From: an uncultured Porphyromonas sp.
Lineage (GTDB): Bacteria > Bacteroidota > Bacteroidia > Bacteroidales > Porphyromonadaceae
Length of the DNA stretch: 64,000 nucleotides
Direction of reading: 5' to 3'
Assembly: GCF_938046015.1 (NCBI RefSeq)
Contig: NZ_CALIXW010000046.1
Span: 1-64,000, forward strand
A program made the translations under genes and the position numbers. The notes beneath the pieces were generated by a model, which searched no databases, was not told the DNA's origin, and saw nothing but the letters and a program-made list of their open reading frames with translations. Shown piece by piece: positions 8,398-15,476 of the stretch (positions within the stretch are counted from its first letter, which is position 1; every line of letters starts with the position of its first letter).

Positions 8398-8905
8398 AAG
8401 CCCCAGCGGGGCGACCCTTTTCAAAGCCCAGGGTGCGTAGCCCTGCAAGGGCGTCCAAACCCTGGGTTAGCTCGTGCCCACAATCCCGAAGCCCCAGCGG
8501 GGCAACCCCTTTCAAAGCCCAGGGTGCGTAGCCCTGTAAGGGCGACCAAACCCTGGGTTCGCCCGTGTCCACAATCCCGAAGCCCCAGCGGGGCGACCCT
8601 TTTCAAAGCCCAGGGTGCGCAGCCCTGCAAGGGCGACCAAACCCTGGGTTCGCCCGTGCCCACATTTCCGAAGCCCCAGCGGGGCGACCCTTTTCAAAGC
8701 CCAGGGTGCGTAGCCCTGTAAGGGCGCCCAAACCCTGGGTTCGCCCGTGCCCACAATCCCGAAGCCCCAGCGGGGCGACCCCTTTCAAAGCCCAGGGTGC
8801 GTAGCCCTGTAAGGGCGACCAAACCCTGGGTTCGCTCGTGCCCACAATCCCGAAGCCCTGCAGAGGCGACCCTTCCCAAAGCCTTCTAATTGCGACCAAA
8901 CCCTA
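8398..8905. repeat. Tandem array of 91-bp REP-like units (orientation A, six copies)
   Basis: Units start at 8398, 8489, 8580, 8671, 8762 and 8853 (the last degenerate), 91 bp apart. Each carries hairpin GCCCCAGCGGGGC followed by GACC, and hairpin GCCCTGCAAGGGC (or GTA loop) followed by GACC. The second hairpin is enclosed by CCCAGGGT ... ACCCTGGG. Loops vary while stems are kept, as expected of a structured element. Confidence 0.95.
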
Positions 8906-8915
8906 GCGCTGCTTT

Positions 8916-9003
8916 GACTGATATCCATCGGCGCTGTGACTGACGGCAGTCGGGGCGCTGACGGGCGACAGTCAGAGCCGTGAGGGGTATCCCTCACAGA
9001 GGC
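8916..9003 (+). repeat. 22-bp-period intergenic array, family 1 (four units)
   Basis: Units start at 8916, 8938, 8960 and 8982 and closely match the array at 5858. It directly follows the 91-bp REP-like array. Confidence 0.85.
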
Positions 9004-9280
9004 TCCTCCTAGGCTCGCCGAGCGCTCCTATAGGTCTCGGCCTTCGCCAGCCCTTTGCGGGACCCGCTGGCGGAAGCCTTCGAGGGCTAGGAGGTCCCCC
9101 TTGCGGCGTGCTTGTGGGTGCTTACGGTGTCTGCTTGGATGCTTGGGCGGGTGTGCCTCGCTGCGCCCGTTGGATGGGAGGTCTCATGAGGGAGCTGGGC
9201 CCTTAGTATCCTGGTACTCTGCCTGCTATCTGTGGCCTTGGAATAGCCCTGGGAGCGGTGGGTGTACGGCTAGATGTACA
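9004..9280. other. Gene-free spacer before the lipoprotein B promoter
   Basis: GC-rich sequence in which I see no gene, no clear repeat unit and no RNA signature. Confidence 0.5.
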
Positions 9281-9306
9281 TTGTATTAATTTTTGTTGTA
9301 CCTTTG
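9281..9306 (+). promoter_or_regulatory. Promoter of lipoprotein B gene
   Basis: TTG at 9281-9283 and TACCTTTG at 9299-9306 fit the Bacteroidetes -33/-7 pattern. The resulting leader is about 220 nt long and contains the shared block CCTAGCAGTATAT at 9426-9438. Confidence 0.7.
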
Positions 9307-9528
9307 TAGCCGATAAGAGCGCTTAGGTTCATGGTAATTATCCCCAAGGGGATGGTAGAGTCTGGCATCTGGCGAAGGGTATCCCTATAGTGGAATATAG
9401 GTGTTAGCCCCTAGCCCCACCTCCTCCTAGCAGTATATGATTAGGGGTAACAAGCAACGCTGGTCACCCTCTCCCGATGGAGCGACCTCTACCTTGGCGC
9501 TATATTAATAACGTTTTATATAGAAAGA

Positions 9529-11034
9529 ATGAAAAAGATTTTCATGACGCTCGCAGCTGTCGGTCTCTTCTTCTCCTGCTCCAAGGAGAACGCCGAGCCC
9601 CAGCTCCAGCCGTCGACGCAGCAGGAGCAGGAGGCTGCCCTTCAGGTCGTCGACCCTAATACCCCCGGTGCTGTTCGTCTGAGCCTCGATGCGGATGTCG
9701 AGCCCTTCGCAATCGGTAGTGGCGCCTTCGTCGGCGAAGATGCTAAGCAGGGTGCCCGTGCGACGGAGGCTATCGTCGGTGGTCCTGATATCAACAGCGC
9801 GATCTCCTACCACATCACCCCAGAGGGGGATGGGAAGGTGCCCGTACTGCTGTACCTCTATGGCTCGGAGGGTGTAGCCAAAACCAATGTGCGTGCTACG
9901 GTGACTAAGAACGGTAAGGCCGTAAGGCTCACCCTCGGGATGCTGCTTGATTCCAAATCTGAGCCTATGAAGTCCTTTGCCGCTAAGAAGATGGAGGGTG
10001 TAAAGCTGGCCTTTATCATCGGACACGATGGTGATGCTACCTTCACGAACAAGGGGGCTCAGCTCATCACGTATAAGGCTGGTCAGAAGGTAACCCTTGG
10101 GGGCAACTACATCATGCTGAAGGCTACGGATATTCCCCTGAAGTACGATGCTGCCTCGAAGACGATCGCGCCCACTAAGGCGGTGACTCTCGGGATGCAG
10201 GGCTACCTCATCGGGGCTCGCTTCCGTAACCGTTTCCCCGAGAAGATGTACAAGTACCTTTGGGATAAGCTCAGCTCGGATCCCTATGCTACTGGCCCTA
10301 CTGGCAAGGAGAAGTACGCCTCGCCCAAATTTGCTCAGGTAATTGATCGCCCACCCCTCGACATCATGTTCCGTGTCGACAACCTCTCTGCGACTTATCA
10401 GACGAAGATCTCCTATAGCACGAGCAGCGGCGAGTTCAGTGTCGGCCGAGATCAAGAGCTGGCTGGTCCTAATATCATCCGCCAGCGTGTGATGAGCCCT
10501 GGCTTTAAGGCTTCGGCTTATGACAAGAATGGTAGACCTTTTGGGGGTAAGACGCACGGGAACGACGAGCGCGAAAACTTCCTGGACGCTACCAGCGCAG
10601 GGGTCTTCTATGTCCCCGTGGGCTCGGCTCCTAGCGATACGCAGTTCTCCGAAGGGGAGCAGTTCGTGATCGTCTACTGCCCTAATCCCTATGATAGGGG
10701 GAGCATCGCCTACAGATCTCCTAAGAAGCTCTTCTACGATGGCTCGCCCTTCTCCCAGATGAAGGGTAACTGGAAGGATATAGGCGAGCGCATTGTATTC
10801 CATGGGCTCGCCAATGACAAAAATTCCTTCGTCAAGCTTCAGAATACGCCTACCAGTCCAAGCGACAGTAAGCGCTCGATCCGAAGCAAGAGTGCCGACA
10901 ATAAGTTCTACTTCGTCACCTTCACGATCGAGTCTAATCGTATGGATATTGGGTCATCCTGGTGGTCTAGCCATCGAGGCGTGAGCTACCCTCTCTATGA
11001 CGCGGCTCTCAAGCAGTACAAGATCAAGAAGTAG
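9529..11034 (+). CDS. Surface-type lipoprotein B, unknown function
   Basis: A 501-aa protein starting with a lipoprotein signal (MKKIFMTLAAVGLFFSCSKE, lipobox FFSC) and an acidic, Gln-rich linker. The body is beta-rich, with no domain I can name. It shares the overall layout of lipoprotein A at 6414: YLY segment, NGKAVRLTL strand, and IGARFRNRF resembling VSVRCRM. A 64-aa peptide gene follows 26 bp downstream, the same spacing as at locus A. Export to the outer-membrane surface is inferred from the signal and the family style. A fimbrial or adhesin subunit is one possibility. Confidence 0.75.
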   Translation: MKKIFMTLAAVGLFFSCSKENAEPQLQPSTQQEQEAALQVVDPNTPGAVRLSLDADVEPFAIGSGAFVGEDAKQGARATEAIVGGPDINSAISYHITPEGDGKVPVLLYLYGSEGVAKTNVRATVTKNGKAVRLTLGMLLDSKSEPMKSFAAKKMEGVKLAFIIGHDGDATFTNKGAQLITYKAGQKVTLGGNYIMLKATDIPLKYDAASKTIAPTKAVTLGMQGYLIGARFRNRFPEKMYKYLWDKLSSDPYATGPTGKEKYASPKFAQVIDRPPLDIMFRVDNLSATYQTKISYSTSSGEFSVGRDQELAGPNIIRQRVMSPGFKASAYDKNGRPFGGKTHGNDERENFLDATSAGVFYVPVGSAPSDTQFSEGEQFVIVYCPNPYDRGSIAYRSPKKLFYDGSPFSQMKGNWKDIGERIVFHGLANDKNSFVKLQNTPTSPSDSKRSIRSKSADNKFYFVTFTIESNRMDIGSSWWSSHRGVSYPLYDAALKQYKIKK

Positions 11035-11060
11035 TATCACCATCAAGACAGAATAAGAAG

Positions 11061-11255
11061 ATGAAAAGAGAATATAAGCAGGCCTACGAGGCTCCTACCG
11101 TAGAGAGCTTCGAGCTCAGACAGGCCCTGACTGTACTTGATACGTTCTCCGTCGACACCTCCTCCGAGGATCCCTCCTATGGTGGTAATGACTGGGGTGA
11201 GCTACGTCAACAGAATTGGGGCGAGAACAAACCTGGCTATCCTACAGACTACTAA
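11061..11255 (+). CDS. Short 64-aa peptide downstream of lipoprotein B
   Basis: Starts MKREYKQAYEAPTVESFEL and continues with ALTVLDTFSVD, then an acidic, Gly/Asn/Trp-rich tail. It is a paralog of the 52-aa peptide at 7604 and sits at the same 26-bp distance from its lipoprotein gene. There is no signal peptide or transmembrane segment. The repeated lipoprotein-peptide pairing argues that it is a real gene. Confidence 0.7.
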   Translation: MKREYKQAYEAPTVESFELRQALTVLDTFSVDTSSEDPSYGGNDWGELRQQNWGENKPGYPTDY

Positions 11256-11288
11256 GCCCCCGCACCTCGCTAGACGAGGAAATCACCA

Positions 11289-11336
11289 GAGCGCCCACGC
11301 TGCGCCGAGTCACGGACTCGGGCGGCGTGGGCGCTC
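11289..11336 (+). terminator. Hairpin terminator-like element of lipoprotein locus B
   Basis: Near-identical to the palindrome at 7823-7866 (GAGCGCCCACGC ... GCGTGGGCGCTC). The pair shows that the two loci share their 3' ends as well as their gene order. Confidence 0.6.
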
Positions 11337-11410
11337 CGCTTTGTGGGCGGAGTACTCGGGGGGGATGTTAGTGGGGGCGGAGGTAAAGGAGGGGCGTTGT
11401 GCTTGGGGGT

Positions 11411-11862
11411 CCCAGGGTTTGGGGAGGGTCGCCCCTGTAGGGCTTCTTTGTGTGGAGGGCTGCCTAACCCAGGGTTTGGTCGCCCTTGCAGGGCTGCGCA
11501 CCCTGGGCTCTGGGGAGGGGTCGCCCCTATAGGGGCTTGCACGGCCGTTGGGGTTTGTGCCGTCGTTGGGACTCAGGGTTTGGAAGGGTCGCCCCTGTAG
11601 GGCTTCTTTGTATGGAGGGCTGCCTAACCCAGGGTTTGGTCGCCCTTGCAGGGCTGCGCACCCTGGGCTCTGGGGAGGGGTCGCCCCTATAGGGGCTTGC
11701 ACGGCCGTTGGGGTTTGTGCCGTCGTTGGGACTCAGGGTTTGGAAGGGTCGCCCCTGTAGGGCTTCTTTGTATGGAGGGCTGCCTAACCCAGGGTTTGGT
11801 CGCCCTTGCAGGGCTGCGCACCCTGGGCTTTGGGAGGGATCGCCCCTATAGGGGCTTGCGCA
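11411..11862. repeat. Tandem 160-bp REP-like units (orientation B, three copies)
   Basis: The GGGTC start of each unit lies at 11426, 11586 and 11746, 160 bp apart. Each unit carries three hairpins, all with GGTC at the 5' foot: GGTCGCCCCTGTAGGGC, GGTCGCCCTTGCAGGGC and GGTCGCCCCTATAGGGGC (the third with GATC in the last unit). The first two copies are nearly identical, so the array is recent or homogenised. Confidence 0.95.
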
Positions 11863-12013
11863 GCCACCCGAGGAGCGTCCTAATCCTAGTCTCCCCTTGG
11901 CGGGGTATAAATCCCTCCTCATGCCAGCAAGCGGAGATGTCGGCACCCCGTCAGCGTGTACGTGGGTTGATTCTACAATCAGGTAAACTATAAGGGTAGT
12001 CAACTATCGGCGG

Positions 12014-12188
12014 CGGGGTAAGCCCCAGCGGGGCGACCCTTTCCAGAGCCCAGGGTGCGTAGCCCTGCAAGGGCGACCAAACCCTGGGTGGCTTTCGACG
12101 GCGGCGGGGTAAGCCCCAGCGGGGCGACCCTTTTCAAAGCCCAGGGTGCGTAGCCCTATAAGGGCGACCAAACCCTGGGTTCGCTTGG
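12014..12188. repeat. REP-like units, orientation A, upstream of the RAYT-like gene
   Basis: Two units of the 91-bp type are the reverse orientation of the preceding array, so the block 11411-12188 reads B-B-B-A-A. Their right end is about 20 bp from the promoter of the transposase-like gene. Confidence 0.9.
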
Positions 12189-12210
12189 GGTGGGTGATTA
12201 CGATATTTAC

Positions 12211-12218
12211 TACCTTTG
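12211..12218 (+). promoter_or_regulatory. -7 box TACCTTTG of the RAYT-like gene
   Basis: A perfect Bacteroidetes -7 box 29 bp before the ATG, so the gene seems to keep its own promoter. Confidence 0.65.
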
Positions 12219-12246
12219 ACAGACACATCTTACGTCTAGTATCCTC

Positions 12247-12702
12247 ATGAGCCAATCATTAGCACCTATCTATATACACCTAGTCTTTCATGTGGCTAGT
12301 AGTTCGCCCTTTGTCCGAAGAGAGGAGGAAGAACGGTTGCACCTCTACCTCCGCCCCTTGCTGGAGAGCTTGGATTGCAGTCCTATAGCTATAGGTGGCA
12401 TGCCCGACCACCTGCATCTCCTCTTTCGCCTGAGTAAGAATAGGACCATTTCCGAAGTGGTGCGCGAGGTCAAGAGTAGCTCGGGGCGCTGGCTCAAGCG
12501 GCTAGACCCCTATTATGGCTCCTTTGCTTGGCAGGGAGGTTATGGGGCGTTCTCCGTGTCGGCCTCGGTCTTGGAGGCAACGCGCTGCTATGTGGTGCAG
12601 CAGAAGCAACACCACGAGCGCTGGACGACCGTGGAGGAGCTGAAGCGCCTCCTTGAACTATATGGCGAGACCTATGACTTGCGCTACCTGCTTCGGGATT
12701 GA
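12247..12702 (+). CDS. RAYT-like HUH (Y1) transposase, IS200/IS605 TnpA family
   Basis: A 151-aa protein with the family's N-terminal strand HLVFHV, HUH motif H55-L-H57 in GMPDHLHLLF, the conserved WQGGYGAFSVS (95-105) and nucleophile Y115 in CYVVQQKQHH. These proteins nick single-stranded DNA at hairpins with a short guide tetranucleotide at the foot. There is no tnpB, and REP-like hairpin arrays lie on both sides, the downstream one starting within about 6 bp of the stop. That setting is typical of REP-associated tyrosine transposases (RAYTs) rather than of a mobile IS200, though a solitary IS200-type element is the alternative. All catalytic residues are present, so the enzyme may be active. 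Confidence 0.85.
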   Translation: MSQSLAPIYIHLVFHVASSSPFVRREEEERLHLYLRPLLESLDCSPIAIGGMPDHLHLLFRLSKNRTISEVVREVKSSSGRWLKRLDPYYGSFAWQGGYGAFSVSASVLEATRCYVVQQKQHHERWTTVEELKRLLELYGETYDLRYLLRD

Positions 12703-12706
12703 GTAT

Positions 12707-13164
12707 CCCCAGGGTTTGGGAGGGTCGCCCTTGTAGGGCTTCTTTGTATGGAGGGCTGCCTAACCCAGGGTTTGGTCGCCCTTGCAGGGCTGCGCACCCT
12801 GGGCTCTGGGGAGGGGTCGCCCCTATAGGGGCTTGCACGGCCGTTGGGGTTTGTGCCGTCGTTGGGACTCAGGGTTTGGAAGGGTCGCCCCTGTAGGGCT
12901 TCTTTGTATGGAGGGCTGCCTAACCCAGGGTTTGGTCGCCCTTGCAGGGCTACGCACCCTGGGCTCTGGGAGGGATCGCCCCTATAGGGGCTTGCCCGGC
13001 CGTTGGGGTTTGTGCCGTCGTTGAGGCGCTCAGGGTTTGGGGAGGGGTCGCCCCCGTAGGGCTTCTTTGTGTGGAGGGCTGCCTAACCCAGGGTTTGGTC
13101 GCCCTTGCAGGGCTACGCACCCTGGGCTTTGAGGAGGGATCGCCCCTATAGGGGCTTGCTCGGC
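12707..13164. repeat. Tandem 160-bp REP-like units, orientation B, downstream of the RAYT-like gene
   Basis: Units start at about 12722, 12882 and 13045 (spacing 160 and 163) and match the array at 11411. The first copy begins directly after the stop codon of the transposase-like gene. Confidence 0.95.
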
Positions 13165-13520
13165 CGTTGGGGCAAGCCCGGGGCTGCAGGGGCGACCCGC
13201 GGAGCGGCTCTTTTCCACAGCACGGCCCTTTCCTATAGAGCGGCTCTTTCCTTCAGAGCGGCCCTTTTATCCCGCGTAGTGCGGGGTGAGGTATTATGCC
13301 CCGATAGTCGAGCCCCTTGGCAGTTTCCTGGCGGCGGTGTAAGCCCCAGCGGGGCGACCCTTTTCAAAGCCCAGGGTGCGTAGCCCTGTAAGGGCGACCA
13401 AACCCTGGGGGCTTTCGATGGCGGCGGGGTAAGCCCCAGCGGGGCGACCCTTTTCAAAGCCCAGGGTGCGCAGCCCTGCAAGGGCGACCAAACCCTGGGG
13501 GCGCCCATGCCCCCAATTCT
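13165..13520. repeat. REP-like block centre and orientation A arm
   Basis: Contains the same centre as 8165-8397 (CACGGCCCTTT-type subrepeats and TATTATGCCCCGATAGTCGA), followed by two orientation A units. The block from 12707 therefore mirrors block 1 at 8047-8905. Confidence 0.9.
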
Positions 13521-13623
13521 AGAGCCCTACAGGGGCGACCCTAGAAATGGGGTGGTGAGTACTGCCTCGCGCGCGTGTACCTATTATATAGGAGGTGGGG
13601 GCGGGGCTCTCGGCAAAGCGTCG

Positions 13624-13631
13624 TACCTTTG
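13624..13631 (+). promoter_or_regulatory. -7 box TACCTTTG of rlmL
   Basis: A perfect -7 box. It lies inside the longest open frame of rlmL, so the true start must be downstream (13677). Confidence 0.65.
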
Positions 13632-13676
13632 TGGGCACAGAGCAAAGAAATAACGCAACTTGATCCTAGATACTCA

Positions 13677-15389
13677 ATGCATCAGTCCTACCGAATGATC
13701 GCCAAGACGCTCCAGGCCCTGGAGCCCGTCCTGGCCCAAGAGCTTATCGCCCTCGGTGCCGAGGAGGTGGAGGAAGGCCGCCGTATGGTCTCCTTCCGCG
13801 GCGATCGGTCCCTCCTCTATCGCGCGAACTATCAGCTGCGTACGGCGCTGCGCGTGCTGCTGCCGCTGGCCAGCTTCCGCGCCCGTACCCCCGACGAGCT
13901 CTATGAGGCGCTGCGCCGCCTCGACTGGCGCCAGTGGATGCGGCCGACGGATACCTTCGCCTTCGACGCGGTGGTCTACTCCGACACCTTCACCCATAGC
14001 CGCTATGTAGGCTACCGAGCCAAGGACGCGCTGGTGGACTACTTCATGGAGCAGGAGGGGACGCGCCCAGGGGTACGCCTCGACAACCCTGACCTGCGCT
14101 TCCACATCCATATTGCGCAGGAGGAGGTGACGCTGGCGCTGGACAGCTCGGGCGAGAGCCTGCACAAGCGCGGCTGGCGTGCCGCTCAGACGGAGGCGCC
14201 GATGAGCGAAGTGCTCGCTGCGGGCATCCTGCGTCTGGCGGGCTGGGATGGACAGTGCGACTTCATCGACCCCATGTGCGGGTCGGGGACGCTGCTCGTC
14301 GAGGCGGCCCTCATCGCCCGCGGCATCGCCCCGGGGAGCTACGGCCGTAGCTTTGCCTTCCAGCGCTGGCACGACTACGATGCCGAGCTCTTCCGTCAGA
14401 TCGAGGAGGAGGCCAAGGCGCAGCAGCGCCCCTTCGACCATCATATCTACGGCTCGGACGCTGCGATCTCGGCCGTGCAGATCGCGCGGCACAACGTACG
14501 CTTAGCGGGGCTGGAGGAAGTGATCCACGTGGAACATCGCGCCCTCGAGGATTGCCCGAGCCCCGCCGAACCCGCCCTGCTGGTGACCAATCCGCCCTAC
14601 GGCGAGCGCCTCAGACTGCGCGAGGGCGACGCACTCTACAGCATGATCGGTGAGCGCCTGAAGCATAACTACCCCGGCTGTACGGCCTGGATCATCACCG
14701 ATAAGGCGGAGCACTTCGCCAAGATCGGTCTGCGTCCCTCGGCGCGCTACCAGCTGCTGAACGGTGCGCTGGAGTGTGAGCTGCGCGGCTACGAGCTCTT
14801 CGCGGGCAAGAAGTCGGAGCAGCACGGGGCGGAGGGCGAGGAGCGTCGCACGCCCCGCATCGAGCGTCGGGAGCGTCGTCCGCGTCCCGAGGGTGACCGT
14901 CCTCGTCGGGAGCGCCGCTTCGACGGGGATAAGCCCCGCCGCGCCTTCGATGGCGAGCGCCGAGAACGCCGCTTCGACGGGGACAAGCCCCGCCGCGCCT
15001 TCGATGGCGAGCGCCGAGAACGCCGCTTCGACGGGGACAAGCCCCGCCGCGCCTTTGATGATGGCGAGCGCAGAGAACGCCGCTTTGACGGAGACCAGCC
15101 CCGCCGCGCCTTCGATGGCGAGCGCAGAGAACGCCGCTTCGACGGGGATAAGCCCCGCCGCGCCTTCGACGGCGAGCGTAGAGAACGCCGTTTCGATGGG
15201 GACAAGCCCCGCCGCGCCTTCGATGGCGAGCGTAGAGAGCGTCGCTTCGACAGCGATAAGCCGCGCCGAAGCGAAGGGCAGCTGTGGCCTAATGACCGCT
15301 TCCGCTACCGCGACGAAGCGGGGCGCGAGCGCCTCAGGAGCAAGCGCCCCACGCGTCTGCAGCGCTTCTCCGCCGACGAGGAGGACTAG
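13677..15389 (+). CDS. rlmL: THUMP-domain 23S rRNA N2-guanine methyltransferase (RlmL-like) with an 18-aa-repeat tail
   Basis: An N-terminal THUMP region is followed by a Rossmann methyltransferase with motif I FIDPMCGSGTLLVEAAL and motif IV TNPPYGERL. In E. coli the family makes m2G2445 in 23S rRNA with SAM as donor. The start at 13677 is chosen because a promoter box lies at 13624 inside the longer open frame; the ATG at 13695 is also possible. The last third is unusual: about seven tandem copies of an 18-residue unit (RFDGDKPRRAFDGERRER-like) form a highly charged tail, probably disordered and RNA-binding. No RlmK domain is present. Confidence 0.85.
   Translation: MHQSYRMIAKTLQALEPVLAQELIALGAEEVEEGRRMVSFRGDRSLLYRANYQLRTALRVLLPLASFRARTPDELYEALRRLDWRQWMRPTDTFAFDAVVYSDTFTHSRYVGYRAKDALVDYFMEQEGTRPGVRLDNPDLRFHIHIAQEEVTLALDSSGESLHKRGWRAAQTEAPMSEVLAAGILRLAGWDGQCDFIDPMCGSGTLLVEAALIARGIAPGSYGRSFAFQRWHDYDAELFRQIEEEAKAQQRPFDHHIYGSDAAISAVQIARHNVRLAGLEEVIHVEHRALEDCPSPAEPALLVTNPPYGERLRLREGDALYSMIGERLKHNYPGCTAWIITDKAEHFAKIGLRPSARYQLLNGALECELRGYELFAGKKSEQHGAEGEERRTPRIERRERRPRPEGDRPRRERRFDGDKPRRAFDGERRERRFDGDKPRRAFDGERRERRFDGDKPRRAFDDGERRERRFDGDQPRRAFDGERRERRFDGDKPRRAFDGERRERRFDGDKPRRAFDGERRERRFDSDKPRRSEGQLWPNDRFRYRDEAGRERLRSKRPTRLQRFSADEED
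14911..15270 (+). repeat. 54-bp tandem repeat encoding the charged tail of RlmL
   Basis: About seven units start near 14913, 14967, 15021, 15078, 15132, 15186 and 15240. Spacing is 54 bp apart from one 57-bp step due to an extra Asp codon. High identity between units implies recent expansion, and copy number is likely to vary between strains without breaking the frame. Confidence 0.9.
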
Positions 15390-15476
15390 GGCGGGGCGCC
15401 TTAGCCTCGCCGCAGCGGACGCCGACGTACTGCGCCCGCTGGACCGACTAAGTACACCTAACAAGACTATAGACCT

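Noticed and set aside
7939..8997. Many overlapping ORFs on both strands (for example 8374-8721, 8603-8899) that share an RTLGF/GRPAGA-type sequence
   Set aside because: They are translations of the REP-like DNA units, open in several frames at once, spaced by the repeat period and lacking ribosome sites.
9505..10803. 432-aa ORF on the minus strand opposite lipoprotein B
   Set aside because: It is antisense to a gene with a clear signal peptide and promoter; long antisense ORFs are expected in GC-rich DNA and it has no domain.
12247..12702. Complete IS200 insertion sequence
   Set aside because: No IS200-style left and right ends or tnpB were found; the flanks are the REP-like arrays themselves.
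11137..13508. Repeat-derived ORFs around the RAYT-like gene (for example 11527-12003, 12494-12838, 13233-13508)
   Set aside because: Same reason: reading frames run through 160-bp and 91-bp repeats in both orientations; only the HUH/Y1 protein has family motifs.
13575..13676. Upstream start for RlmL at 13575
   Set aside because: A perfect -7 promoter box at 13624 lies inside this extension and the added residues have no family support.
14502..15464. Repetitive minus-strand ORF opposite the rlmL tail
   Set aside because: Its repeats mirror the 54-bp units of rlmL; no start signals and no family match.
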